Shown here: piece by piece, positions 24,047 to 35,760 of the stretch
Position numbering within the stretch: the stretch's first letter is position 1
How the letters are laid out: the number at the start of each line of letters is the position of its first letter
Source: Dirofilaria immitis
Taxonomy: Eukaryota > Nematoda > Chromadorea > Rhabditida > Onchocercidae
DNA: 64,000 nt
Direction: 5' to 3'
Assembly: GCA_024305405.1 (NCBI GenBank)
Contig: JAKNDB010000079.1
Location: 3,214,501-3,278,500 of the forward strand
Notes under the pieces: model-generated
Database searches by the model: none
Seen by the model: only the letters and a program-made list of their open reading frames with translations
What the model was told of the DNA's origin: nothing
Made by a program: the position numbers and the translations under genes

Positions 24047-25636
24047 TTACTTCAGCGGATCGAATACTTGGAGTTTCTTATTTTTTTCGGCACGCGCAGC
24101 TGCTTCTTCCGCTGCTTTCTTCGCTGCTGCTGCTTCCTGTTTCTTACGCATAATATCTGCATCTCGTTCCATCCTGTTATCCAATTTTACGCCCTGGAAT
24201 TCATCTTTCGTAGTTATCGGTTAATTTAAACATTTCTAAAAAAATCAAGACTTCATTATGTCAATACCGCTTCCTTCAGAAGTTGCTTTTCATTACAATT
24301 CTATTGCGAAAGATGGTTTCCTCGAACACTTCATTTAATCACTGGCAATTGACAGACATTCCATTTTAGCGATTACCGTATGACAACGTATTTTCTTCCA
24401 GCTCGCTTAAATTGTAACGCATTTCTCATCGCATATTGGCCACCATCACTTTCCATATTAATGTCCAAGTCATTCCACACAAGGTTTACATTTGAATTGG
24501 TATAAAATGACCCAACTATGACATAACAACTAAACCTTCTGGAAAATATTTGCTTCAATTCGATGAAGAAGTGTTCTTGCTCAATAACTTTGCTGGAATC
24601 AAAAATATCAATTGCTGGAATCAAAAATACTGCAATATGGGTTCCAGTATCATTCAATACATCATCTGTCAGTTTACGGATATTGCTTCATGTCGAAATA
24701 CGCTGTTTCTTAATTTGTTATCTTGAATAATCTTTAGTTCATTACACATTGAAACCATTTCTCAAACATAAGCAGAGTTCCGAATTATCATTTGAATGCA
24801 GGTGATATTTGCCAATCAGGAATATCGAAATAACTCCATCACATTCGCACGATATTAATTAGTTTTTGATTGGCAAATGTCGAATAACCATACAATTCAA
24901 AGAAATCGTTTCAAAAGTTCGAATGTACACATTAATGGATGGAACAAAGAATAAGAGTTTAAAAATGAAAATTTTCTCTTGCGTAAAACAATAACTAATA
25001 ATTTACTAACATCTTGATGTGGTTGTGATTTCTTTTGATGTTGTTGCTTTTTCAAATTTCTTTCACGGGCCAATTCACGCTGATTACCACCTGGAAGTAT
25101 ACTTGCAATTACGTTTAGTTGACATGTGATGAATATATATGTATACGGCAAATCCCAATTCATACATAAAAATGGAAAAGATGGTTTGAATAAAAATAAA
25201 ATTTCTATTCGAAATTTATTCTTTTCTTTCTCGTCATTCGTTCTCAACATCTTTTTATTACTGCAGTAGAAGAAGTTGCATAAAAGGTGTTTGTCAACAT
25301 AAGCAAACAGTATGTGAAAAGATTCTGATAATGAAAAACAGCATGTGGAAGATAGCAGGAATAAACATAGTGATAATATTTTGTTATTTTTATTAAATAC
25401 ACATATTTTGCCCCTCGATTAAAGTAGCAATGTACAAAATTAAATACTTAATTTTAACAAAAGCGTCATAGATTAGATAAATATTACATTTCTTTCACAT
25501 CCTTCATTTGTTAACCACAAAAAGCCAAGCAAAAGAAAGAAACAAACATATATTTATAAGAAAAGAAGAAATTAGATGAAAGATAAAAACATTAATGGTG
25601 AAATTTAAATATTCAAGTAAAAACTTACGTGTCATT
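24047..25636 (-). CDS. moag-4: SERF/MOAG-4 (small EDRK-rich factor)
   Basis: SERF proteins are tiny, highly charged and disordered; worm MOAG-4 promotes aggregation of amyloid-prone proteins. Three minus-strand exons: 25636-25630 (only seven coding bases, ATGACAC, then GTAAGT), 25090-25011 and 24193-24047. They join in phase to 77 residues starting MTRGNQRELARERNLKKQQ, the family signature, followed by RDADIMRKKQEAAAAKK and an Ala/Glu/Lys-rich tail ending FDPLK. No frame breaks. The seven-base first exon was found by matching the required MTR codons and the phase. Orthology to moag-4 is by family signature. Confidence 0.93.
24373..24693 (-). pseudogene. Open frame of unknown origin in SERF intron 2
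   Basis: About 100 codons are open on the minus strand, starting after a stop near 24694 (RKLTDDVLND) and ending GRKYVVIR-stop at 24373. No ATG precedes it in frame; the nearest candidate is a TTG. Composition is protein-like (GTHIAVFLIPAIDIFDSSKV), unlike surrounding AT-rich noise. No splice sites or family were recognised. It may be a gene or transposon fragment captured by the intron. Confidence 0.3.
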
Positions 25637-25854
25637 TTGTACAAATATAATTAATGGATGTAGAAGAGAAGTAATATATGTTATGTACAGAGAAAATAGA
25701 CGAACAGATAAAAATTTAGTGATCAATGAAACCACAATGTATCTCGCTGCCGGAACCGTCACTATTACCACCACCACCACCAGCACCAAACGATTTACAC
25801 TGCAATAAAATGCTGATCATTACAACGTTTAAAATGCAATCACTTCGACACATA

Positions 25855-26110
25855 CCGACACATACATATACATGCACAGACATACATATTTACGTATATA
25901 TACACACATACATACAAACATACATAGATACATATTATACATACGCAGATATAAACGTACGTTTATTGATGGTTATACCATCACTAGTGACATACATGTA
26001 TAAAAAAATTTGCTACATGTACAGATACAGATGGATACATATACACGTACATATATATATATCGATACACGCAGATACTCACGAATACACGCAATTCCGT
26101 ACAGAAATAC
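25855..26110. repeat. TACA/CATA-type degenerate microsatellite
   Basis: Alternating purine-pyrimidine CATACA/TATACA repeats with interruptions. The 144-residue frame across it (HTYTCTDIHIYVYIHTYIQT) is a translation of the repeat and not a gene. Confidence 0.9.
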
Positions 26111-26324
26111 GCAAATACATACGGAAAAAACGCATGTGTAAGAAATTAGCGACTATTTAACCGACCGACCAAACGAGTCGCAATGAAATTCTGGTCTATC
26201 AAATAATTTTGATATTAAATCATCAATATCGCTTGAGGGTACGGGTCATGGAGAAGAGGAAGGGAATAAGATTGGAAGAAAATATTGTAACTTTTATTTC
26301 TAAGATCACAATTAATGATATCAT

Positions 26325-26570
26325 AAACATATATACAATACATATACAGCATATTTATATGCATTGCCATACTATACATATACATTAAATATACATATAT
26401 GTCATGCATGTGCATTATACATATACATACACATACACACATACACATACACATACATACACACATACACTATACATCACACATACATACATTACACATA
26501 CATTACACATACACACATACACATACACATACACTCATACACATACACGCACACACACACATATATAATG
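26325..26570. repeat. (CACATA)n / (AC)n microsatellite
   Basis: CACATA and ACAC repeats on the plus strand, densest from 26400 to 26570. Open frames on both strands are repeat translations. Confidence 0.95.
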
Positions 26571-26579
26571 CGATATGAA

Positions 26580-28290
26580 TAAGAATTAAACAATCGATTA
26601 ATTTATTAATTAAACAAATTAAAATTGAAATTCTTTTTTATATGAAAAAGACAGAAAAAGAAATTTAATTCGAAAGCATTCGCCATATAATTATGCAAAT
26701 TTCATTGATTATTTGATGATCAAAAAGAATTAATTGATAATTTTATCATAATATCCTCTGGATATAGAGTAGAAAGATTGATATTTTGATATCCTTAATT
26801 GGTAAAATATCATTTCTATTCTGTAATAATTTTTATAAATTCTATTAATGTTCTAAAGGTGATATCTGAAAGTGTAATAAATGAAAGATCCAAGCTGAAG
26901 ATTATTTAAGATAATGAATTTAAGGAATAGCTTATTTTGACATATAGAAATACCCATAAAATAAAAGATATTATTGTACTAAATGTCTTATTATTTTCGA
27001 TTCGTAAAAATGAACCTTTTATCTATTCTTAAATTTAAATTCAATTATACGCATAAAAAGCAATTAAAATGTTTATTATTGAAATAACAATAATTATGCT
27101 TATTACAGATTATTGCTATTGAAATAATATAATAAAAAATAAAAATTAAAATTGAAAATTTTACATTAAAAATTTATGAAATTTTTAATGTAAAATAAAT
27201 GTTGTGAAATTAACATCAATGATTACATCTAATTTCTAAAATAGTTTAGCATCACACATATTTCAAATTATAACTTCACGTTAAGATATATTTTTTTTGA
27301 AATATTTTTTCTATAGATATAGCTCTTGTTGTTAAAAAAAAATAAGAAAAAATTTCTAATAAGTTTTGCTTTTTTTTACGCTATTGATTCGTTTTCCTAT
27401 TTTATTCCGTCATTTATTTTTGTTTATTTATTTGATTACATCACTTAATTGTTTATCTTCTCATATTGTAATTAAACTATTTTTTCATTTTCACTTATAC
27501 ACATTTATTTATTTCATTCTGTGCTTTAAATTATTCATTGAATTGTAATGAGTAAGTTTTTCTGGGATATAAAGTTTTTCGTTGTAGAATAGAAAATAGT
27601 GCTGCAATACATATCACAAATCATGAAATGGCATTCGGAATGGAGTAGATTTTTGTTGTGTAGGTGTAGCTTGTTCGTATAGTGGATGTATGAGTTGTTT
27701 TGGGGTAGTTTTCGATTTTCGGGTTTTTCCGGTCCTCGGGATCGGGAGGTAATTGGCTGTCATGCATTGTTATGTATGATTCCACAGCAGCTCTATATTC
27801 GTTTTGCAAATCAAAAATTTTTTGCAAAATTTTGAAATTTTGCATCTTGCTGAAGAGAGAGTAACTGTTAAGAGATTATTCTAATTTTTACATTTTTTCT
27901 ATGACTGCTTATTTATTTTTACTTATCATCCAAAATTCAGTTTATTACTTATTGCAAATTCTATCTTTTGTCATTTGCGAAATTGTTTGTGCATTTTTTC
28001 ACTTTGCCAATCTCAATTGCTTTACTTGAACATTTGTTCAAATTATTCATATTTTTGTTGAGTTTATATCAAAATTCGACCAAAGCAATACTTTCCTATT
28101 TTGATTTTTATCATTAATTATAATCAATTTACATCAAAAATTAGTATATCAAAATTTCACACATTTTACGATCATCGTTCTTTATATGTGTTTTATTTCT
28201 GCACATAAGTTTCATTCCCATTAATCATCGATACCGTTTATGACATCCTAATCTTCATTAATTTCCACATTTTGAATTTGCAGACGAAAT
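26580..28290. other. AT-rich spacer upstream of RPL24
   Basis: Mostly featureless AT-rich DNA. A minus-strand frame at 27621-27845 (FDLQNEYRAAVESYITMHDS) has better composition than noise and could be a small gene or exon, but has no recognised family. The RPL24 5' end follows TTTGAATTTGCAG at 28271-28283, a likely cis or spliced-leader acceptor 13 bases before the start codon. Confidence 0.4.
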
Positions 28291-28296
28291 CGAGAA

Positions 28297-29899
28297 ATGA
28301 AACTGGAAACTTGTGTATATTCGGGATATAAGATTTATCCAGGACATGGAAAAAGAATGGTTCGTGCTGATGGAAAAGTTAGTTATTATTTTTAGGTCAA
28401 TAGTTGATTGTTAGAGATTTTTTTAGTAACTATTGTTGAAAAAACTAGTTGTTAGGTGATGATGTTCTTCTGCTTTTCATATTATTTGTACGTATCGTAC
28501 ATATCAATCAAGCGCATATTTTTATCTGAGATGAAAGATTATCACGAAAATAAAAGTGAGATTTGGTATATAAGGAGGGTTGGAACATCGGGTTTGAAGT
28601 TCGACATTAGCTAATTGTCACACTACGTCGGGAAGCAGAACTGTAGTATTCATAGGCAAAGAGATAGTTTGGCAGAAACAATGAGCAAAAGTTGCTATCT
28701 CTGTAGTGAACTTCGTCGTAATGTCTTTACAGTTTTTGAAGAGATAGTTTTATATATTCTATTATTCTTCATCACTCTTTGACTTTATTGTTATTCATAA
28801 ATCGATATTCGTTACTGATTCTTTTATTCAATGTTATTCCTAAGTATGAAAATATTTTAGCTTTTTTGATACAGGTTCAAATATTTCTGAATAAAAATGC
28901 CAGCGATCATACAGACTAAAACGAAATCCTCGTGACATACCATGGACAGTGTTATATCGCCGCAAACACAAAAAGGTTTTTTTGCGATTGAAATTGTGGG
29001 AAATTAGTAATACAGGATTGTAGAATTAGCTGAATAGTAACTGTAAAAAGTGATGGTTAGGCGATTGTAAAATAAACTGAAATTGATTCTTCGAGTTCAT
29101 ATTTTGTTTTCTTATTTGAATCGAAAGATTGCTCAAAGTTTTTTGTAATATGCTGTCGATGTGATTGAAATCTTAAAATGCGTAAGAGAAATCACACCAG
29201 TAATAGGGAAGTTGGAAATTCCAAATTTTTGGATTCCAGTTATAACTCTCGTATATATCAGATTTTTTCTTAGAAATGATTGTAAAGTGATTGTAAAATC
29301 ACTTGTTCTGTTCAGTGGATGTTACTTTGAAGTAATTAATCAAAAATGTTGAGAATGTATTAAATTAAGATTTGATTGGATTTTATTGAGGTATTACTTA
29401 AAGGGTGTTCATGGTGAAGAAAATATACAAAAGAAGCGGACGCGGCGGGTTATACAAATTGCATCTCGAGCAGTTGGCAATGTCTCACTTGAAGCTATAC
29501 TTGCAAAACGGAATCAAAAACCGGAATTTCGACGTGCGCAACGTGAGCAGGCTATAAAGCTGCGAAAGATGCTGCACGAGCGGCAAAGAGCGAGAAGAAA
29601 GCAGCAAATAAAGCATTAAAAGTAACACTACAAGCATTTGATGTTTTTGAGCAACTATTTTGGAAGATTTTTAATCAGCAGTGATATCATTTAAATTGCT
29701 TGCTTCAAAACATAGATTCAGTTGTACTGCTTACTTAATAATTTTTTCATGACAAATATCAAGTATAATATTCCGTATCAAAACAAACGTTTTTTATGCA
29801 CCAAACATTGAATTTTAGGAAAAGAAGGCTGCTCAGCCAAAGATGAAGGTGCCAAAGCCGATGAAAGCCCAGCAGCCACGAGTTGGCGGAAAACGCTGA
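28297..29899 (+). CDS. rpl-24.1: 60S ribosomal protein L24 (two single-base gaps)
   Basis: Large-subunit ribosomal protein eL24. Exons: 28297-28377 ([20 protein letters not shown]), 28875-28975, 29404-29621 and 29819-29899 (ending PRVGGKR-stop). The L24e zinc-ribbon region is in exons 1 and 2, followed by [17 protein letters not shown], then [10 protein letters not shown] and [18 protein letters not shown]. The A run at 28893-28897 needs a sixth A, and the A run at 29556-29558 needs a fourth. With those, all phases fit and the protein has 160 residues, the family size. As given, exon 2 stops after 14 codons. Intron retention rules out a processed pseudogene, so an assembly error is likely. 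The subtype number in the symbol is assumed. Confidence 0.93.
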
Positions 29900-30436
29900 T
29901 TTTATATTTTAATTGTTTTTTTTCTTTGCCTGATTGCATAAAATTTAATTTGTTATTTGACAACATTATTTCAATGGTATGAGTTGTGATTCAATTAGTT
30001 TTATGTAATTTATCGCAGTATCATGGAGCTGACAAGATTGGAAATTTGATGAAATCAAGTTTAATAACATATAATGGAGTTCTATGAAAACATGTTGAAT
30101 AACCTGGAATAATCTATTCACATCAAGCGCATTTTGCTTATGCTATTTTTTCCCCATTCTTATGAAGAAGTCATGTCGTTTAACGAAGCCATTCAGTTTC
30201 CAGTTTTTTATCGCAGTTCTGATCAAATTTTCCCGTACATTACACGATTAATAGTTACATTAAAACAGTCTCTTAACACTTTGAAATAAATTTAAATTAG
30301 ATTGCGTACTTTTACTGGATTATCCTTAAGCGATTGAAGCAAAATTTAGATTTACATGAATCGTTTTGAATGAACTATAAAAGGAAACCGTTTGTTTAAT
30401 TTGCGTCATTCTTAATTCGGTTATTTCACTGTTCTG
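29900..30436. other. Spacer between RPL24 and the MSP-domain gene
   Basis: No coding signal. The two genes are in tandem with about 540 bases between them, so an operon cannot be excluded, but no polyadenylation plus U-rich arrangement is clear. Confidence 0.4.
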
Positions 30437-31733
30437 ATGTCGGACAAAGTGCTGAGTGAAGTTTCAAGGCCAAAAATCATTGAAATGCCAATCTTGCTGG
30501 AGCCGTCATTTCCTACGTTCACACCGCATCCGCTAAGAGAAAATCTGAATAAACAATTAGCGAGTTTAATTTTCGTCAACACATCACCTCATAAACTTAT
30601 CTTTAAAATTGTTCCAAATAGTACGGCTATTCGATATTCAATTCATCCTGAAATTGATTATTTGGGACCAAATGCTTGCCGTCTTATCGGCATCTCAATA
30701 AGTGAAGCACCACAACCAAAAAAAGTTTCTTTTGTTTGTCTAAAGCGTTTTAATACATATTACACTTTTTTTCTTTTTTCATCCAAGAACCAGCGAATAT
30801 TGGCATTCTTAAGGATAAATAAAAGTGTGATAATATTTGATTTAATCAATAAAATAATATTATGATTATTAATTAAGGGAAAAGAAATTAAGAGAAAAGA
30901 AACTTAATTTGAGAATTTTGTTACTTAAGATTTTCATTCATTCAGGAACATGATTTCACTTATAAAGTATTAGCATTAAATCCCACTGAAAGTTTCGGAA
31001 TATCAGCCATGCAGTACTGGGAGGAAAATCGACTGGAATATAATGGTTGCCAGAAAATATATCACTACTAATTTGATATATTTACATTTTTATAAGGAAA
31101 TGAAAATCGCTGAAAATATTTTTCGAATGCCAGATTTCAATAACATTCTTTGAATTATTCAAATTTCCAATTTCATTTTTAGTAGGTTTTCTTGTAACTA
31201 AATTTAAGCTTATAGGTCAACTTCACGAAGCACAATTTGTATGTTTGGAACCTGAAGCTGAATTACAACTTGATTCCTCGCATCGTATTATATCACGTAC
31301 ATCACGAGATAATAATGAGACGAAAGCATTATTATCTATTGAATATCCTAAACGAATCCGACGACATACAGCTCTTCTTAATCACTCGACAACTTCAAAT
31401 GATTCATGTTCAGATTCACCAATATATCACAGGTTAGTAATATTACATTTAGTTAGTTGATCTTGACATCTTTTACTATTATTTCCTTTTCTTAACGATT
31501 ACGGTAAATAATCGCAGCAAAATGATTGATAAAATTTCAGAAAACAATCAGTCTTCGAAGATATTGTTCGCGAAACTGCAATACACTCTAAAATTCAATG
31601 TCATTGTCAATGTCATTGTACAAATCTTAATCATTATTTTTGGCAAGAAGCTGCTACAATGCGTAGTTTCTTTTATGGATTTGTATTCGCATTCATTTGT
31701 TCCGCTTTATTAATTATCCGGAAAAATAGATAA
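30437..31733 (+). CDS. Tail-anchored MSP/VAP-domain protein
   Basis: Four exons (30437-30724, 30946-31045, 31216-31432, 31541-31733) join without breaks to 265 residues. The N-terminal half reads like a divergent major-sperm-protein domain: an Ig-like beta core with ASLIFVNTSPHKLIFKI, then RYSIHPEIDYLGPNACRLIG, which resembles the YxVxPxxGxIxPG stretch of VAP/MSP proteins. A Ser/Arg-rich linker (exon 3) leads to a cysteine-histidine cluster CHCQCHC (residues 222-228), then a C-terminal helix SFFYGFVFAFICSALLII capped by RKNR, as expected for an ER tail anchor. VAP proteins tether ER to other membranes via FFAT motifs; that role here is inference. The donor of exon 2 (GTTGCC) is weak but fixes the phase. 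Confidence 0.75.
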
Positions 31734-33900
31734 TTGAATAAAATTGCCGGATTAATTAATAGAAGACGAATGCGTTAAGTGATATGATGACATATTTTTA
31801 AATAAAATAATAACAGCATGATTACTTTTTTTTTTAGAATATTTCTAACTTCATCAACATAATATTTCGCATTATGCGAAAATAAATATCGCAAAATAAA
31901 ATTAAAATTGCAAATTGATTATTATTACGAATAAAAAATTTCTTGATCTTTTTCATGCATGACAAAATTCAATGTAAAAAAGTAAACTAATTTTGAATAA
32001 CAATGTTTAGTGATTAATTTTTAATGTTCTTTTAACTTCTCTCCGTTTTTTTTTATTTGCGAAAAAACGGAGCATTAAATAAGATATATTGCAAAACGTT
32101 GCACAGCTAATATTATCATTTTTGTGAAAAATTTTTAGAAATTTATCAATAAAGCCAACTTCTTGTTTGAAAATGGAGAATTTTCTTATCTTAATCTCTG
32201 TTAATTCCTCTAATATATTAAGCTAATTTTGAGCAATTTCCAATTCAATATCTCATAATTTTTTTGGATTAAAATGTTCAAACTTGAATTCTTATCAATC
32301 ATGTAGTACTGTTACAATATGTTGATTGTGTTTCAACGCGTAAAACTTCCACAGCCATTTAACTATTTCGATAATAAGCAGTAACTTATTTTTACATATG
32401 CATATATTGTGGTCTTAGCAAACTGATTTAATTAAAAAATTTCAAAATAATTCACAATTTCTCTTAAGCATTCTTCCGATTTGTGATTTGAAACCATAAG
32501 CATTTCATTTGTCGTACCATCAATAGTTGTAAAATTAAATGAATTGAAACTGATGATAAATGCTCTTTGAAAAATAATCTAATATGTCATTTATGAAATG
32601 GTAAATGCGGAGATTTGCATAACAAAGAAAATATTGCAATTTAATTCATAATTCTTTGTAAATTTATCAATATTGCGAAGAATATGAAAGAAAAAATAGT
32701 GTTTTTTGTTCGAACTCAAATGTATATTCAAATGCTTCAAATGCGAGATTTGAAGTATAATACAGTAATCAAGATGAGATGAATCCAATTGGTTTAAACT
32801 ATCAAATAAAATATCAAGATGAGATGAATCCAATTGGTTTAAACTATCAAATAAAATATCAAAATGAGATGAATCCAATTGGTTTAAACTATCAAATAAA
32901 ATATCAAGATGAGATGAATCAATTCGCAAAATTACATATTTGAAGAATTATCCCTTTCATGTGTTACAAAAAAAATTATTTTTATGGGAAAGTTTTATTG
33001 ATGTTCTGGATATGAAAATGTACGGTAAGATTAAATACTAGTATTGGAATAGAGTAATAGAGTGAGAGGCTTTATAGATCCAGAGCATCTTTTGTAGCCG
33101 ACAAACATACCGTTTAAAAGTGGAGATATCTTTTAAATTTCGTGTAGTCCAGCAGTCGATATGGATTTCTTGTAGTACCGCACTTGCTGACGATTTCTTA
33201 TAGTACTCACTCCGGGCTTATGGGAGGGTTTTTTTTACAGTAGGCTAGGAAAAAGGATCCGTTCTAGATGTCCTAAAAGTATTTAATTGAATATAAAAAT
33301 GAGAACAGATAGTATAACATAGTAAAAATAACTTATTACTTAGATAAAAATTATTTTATATAATTTCTCGGTTTTTTCTCGACCGGAAAAATTACTTAAT
33401 AAATTTATGATTTTACTATTGAAATTAAGCTTGGTGATCACAAAAAAAAATCGCTATGTAATTATTATTTTACATTCTACAAAACACATCTGGATTGGAT
33501 TTGCAGATATTAGCTAATTTTTAACGACACAAGATGAAGAGATTTATTGGATTAGTAGATATTAAAATATTTTATCTTAATTTTAGAAGAATTTACACTT
33601 GACTTGGTCTTCAAGATATAGGTTTAGCAAAGTTTTAAGACAATATAATCTAATGGAATCTGAATAGAATAAATTTTTGTACTGCAAGACTTTGAGATAC
33701 AAAAGTGATTTTAAGAAATTATTTCGATTTTCTTGATGCCGTGACCCGGTAATTCTTTCAATGGCTCGAAACGTACTAATAATTCAGAATATCCTTGCGA
33801 TAAAAATAATATTAATTTCTGTTGAAAAAAACTTTCTATTTTCTATTTGATTTCGAAAAAAGAAACCTGTTTCTTATTTATAGTTGATTGAATATTGATT
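31734..33900. other. Spacer with low-complexity DNA
   Basis: No gene is supported. A minisatellite lies at 32769-32925. Around 33,060-33,250 a less AT-rich stretch contains the near-repeat GATTTCTTGTAGTAC / GATTTCTTATAGTAC and may be an old transposon fragment. Confidence 0.4.
32769..32925. repeat. 45-bp minisatellite, about 3.5 units
   Basis: The unit starts AAGATGAGATGAATCCAATT and repeats with period 45, with one A/G change between units. Because 45 is a multiple of three, one minus-strand frame reads through it as a 15-residue repeat, which explains the open frame there. Confidence 0.95.
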
Positions 33901-33979
33901 CTTTCTGTTACTGCGACTTGCCTAGGTCAACAATAGGCTTTACTGGGTTGTGCGATGTTATAACACAATATTGCACTTA

Positions 33980-34513
33980 CTAAACAACGACATAAATTTT
34001 ATAATTGTATGAATTAAATGCATAGTATACAGTAAATGAATAATGGATATTAACAGTCGTCTGAATGTTAGTAATGCCGTCGTAATTTCTCTTTGTCGCT
34101 ATCGATCTTCTTTCACTGTTGTTGCTGTTTCTGGTTCTTTTTGTTGATTTTCTGGTCTGAATCCTTGTGATGATCAGAAAATAACGCTGGATGGGTCTTC
34201 CCTTGCAATGAAAGCATATTTTCCTTGGTTCTACAATTTTTATGGTATCTTTATGGTCTTTTTGTAGACAATACAAGCAGGCACTGATTTTTTTAAATGC
34301 TGCGTCAGCTACTCTCAGTGGGATAAACTCGTCATCCCAACGGTCCTTGTTACAAAATAAACAAGGTCTTCTTTGAATTTTGATTAGGACTCCTTTTTCG
34401 ATTTTTTCGGGACATCGCTTGATCCTTGTCGCTTGTCCAGGGCCGGAATTCTCCCTTTCCATTTCCCGAAATTGTCGATTTATTTTTGTCTGCACAGGAC
34501 TCTTCTGGAACAT
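33980..34513 (-). mobile_element. BEL/Pao retrotransposon gag zinc-knuckle remnant
   Basis: A minus-strand frame contains three Cys pairs in the order CLFC, CLYC, CFHC with the spacing of BEL/Pao gag-pol zinc knuckles. Several expected His/Cys ligands are replaced. The segment after the knuckles matches the minus strand near 57.7 kb (both include RNYD), so the two loci carry the same element family. No protease or polymerase was found beside it. Confidence 0.65.
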
Positions 34514-35149
34514 GGAATTTCATGTTTAGATTCGAACGTCTTTTTCAATTCTTGCTATTTTCCTCAGGTAGCTTCCATATACACGTTCTATATAATTTGA
34601 AAACAAGCTAAATTGTAATTTTATTAAACTTCGAAAATAAGCTACTTAACTTTTTGAATTTCTTATGATACATACATTCGATTGATATGATCATATTGGA
34701 ATTATTTGATTTCGGAATTATTTTTATGGAAATTATGAAATCTTTCTATCATTTGAATAAAGAAAATTTCAGTATCGGAACTAAAGTATATTGCAAAGAT
34801 TTCAAGATAAACATAGTTCTAAATAATTTCTTTTTCCGGTATCCCAAATCTTAATTCAAAATTATAAGACAAAAATGCCGAATCTTCGGATTAAGGTGTC
34901 AGTGACTTTATTGCTATTAAGTTTTACAAGATGTGATGAAATGTCATATGTCGAGATTTTTAAATCAAAACAGTGATAGCGTATGGAATTGTTTCATCTC
35001 TTCTCTGAAATTCGAAATTCGTTATGATTAGATGACTTTTTATGACCAAAAAAATCTTAAATATTTATAGATTTCATTAGGATTCTGTTAATTTTTAAAT
35101 TTTTTAGCAGAAAAGTGTGACATTTTATAAAGATTTTAGCAATTTTCTG

Positions 35150-35760
35150 ATTCTTGAAATTATAAGCAATTGGATTATTAATTTGTGTAGAATGAATGAA
35201 TTGGTTGCATTATTTGTTTAACATTACATTGCAATAAATTTGAGAATCAACAAATGTGTATTCAATATCACCATGTAATATCACTTCATCTATCAAATCC
35301 TCAGTCATTCAACATCATCAACTGACAATTCATCTTTTATTACATCATCGAAATCAATGTCCATTAAATTTTCGAAATTGTTTGAGGTTGATTTATCTCG
35401 TTCCGGAGCTTTCATATTTCTGTTGCATCACTTTGTGTTGGACATTTTCCAGTGAGTGTTGCATCATTTCCTCATGTTGGCCATATTTCAGCCGAGATTG
35501 CATCGTTTCGATATATTGATTCTATCCCCGATATTGCACCACTTCAACGTATTGGTTATCTTTTGGAATTTGCACTGTTTCGAAGTGTTCGTTATCGTCC
35601 GGAAGTTCACCACATCATAGCACTGTTTGTGTTCCTGAGGTTGGATTGTTTCATTGAATTCGCCATATTCCGAAGACTGATTGCTCCATTGAATTCGCCA
35701 TATTTAGGAGTTTTAATTCTCCATTGAATTCGTCATATTTAGGAATTTGTTGCATTCCGA
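35150..35760 (-). repeat. Dispersed repeat, copy B (inverted relative to 50.58-50.99 kb)
   Basis: Base-level similarity to the reverse complement of 50.56-51.05 kb extends over several hundred bases, including TGAGAATCAACAAATGT and CATCATCGAAATCAATGTC-like blocks. The minus-strand coding sense of copy A is broken here by indels, and the KYGE..GAI segment is present twice. The element type is unknown. Confidence 0.75.

Noticed and set aside
25726..26582. Open frames rich in His, Thr, Tyr and Ile on both strands
   Set aside because: They are translations of CATACA/CACATA microsatellites; no other coding sign.
32591..32929. Minus-strand 112-codon frame with a 15-residue repeat
   Set aside because: Explained by the 45-bp minisatellite; the rest is low complexity.
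35256..35727. Two overlapping plus-strand frames
   Set aside because: Antisense of a dispersed repeat whose coding sense is defined by the intact copy at 50.58 kb.
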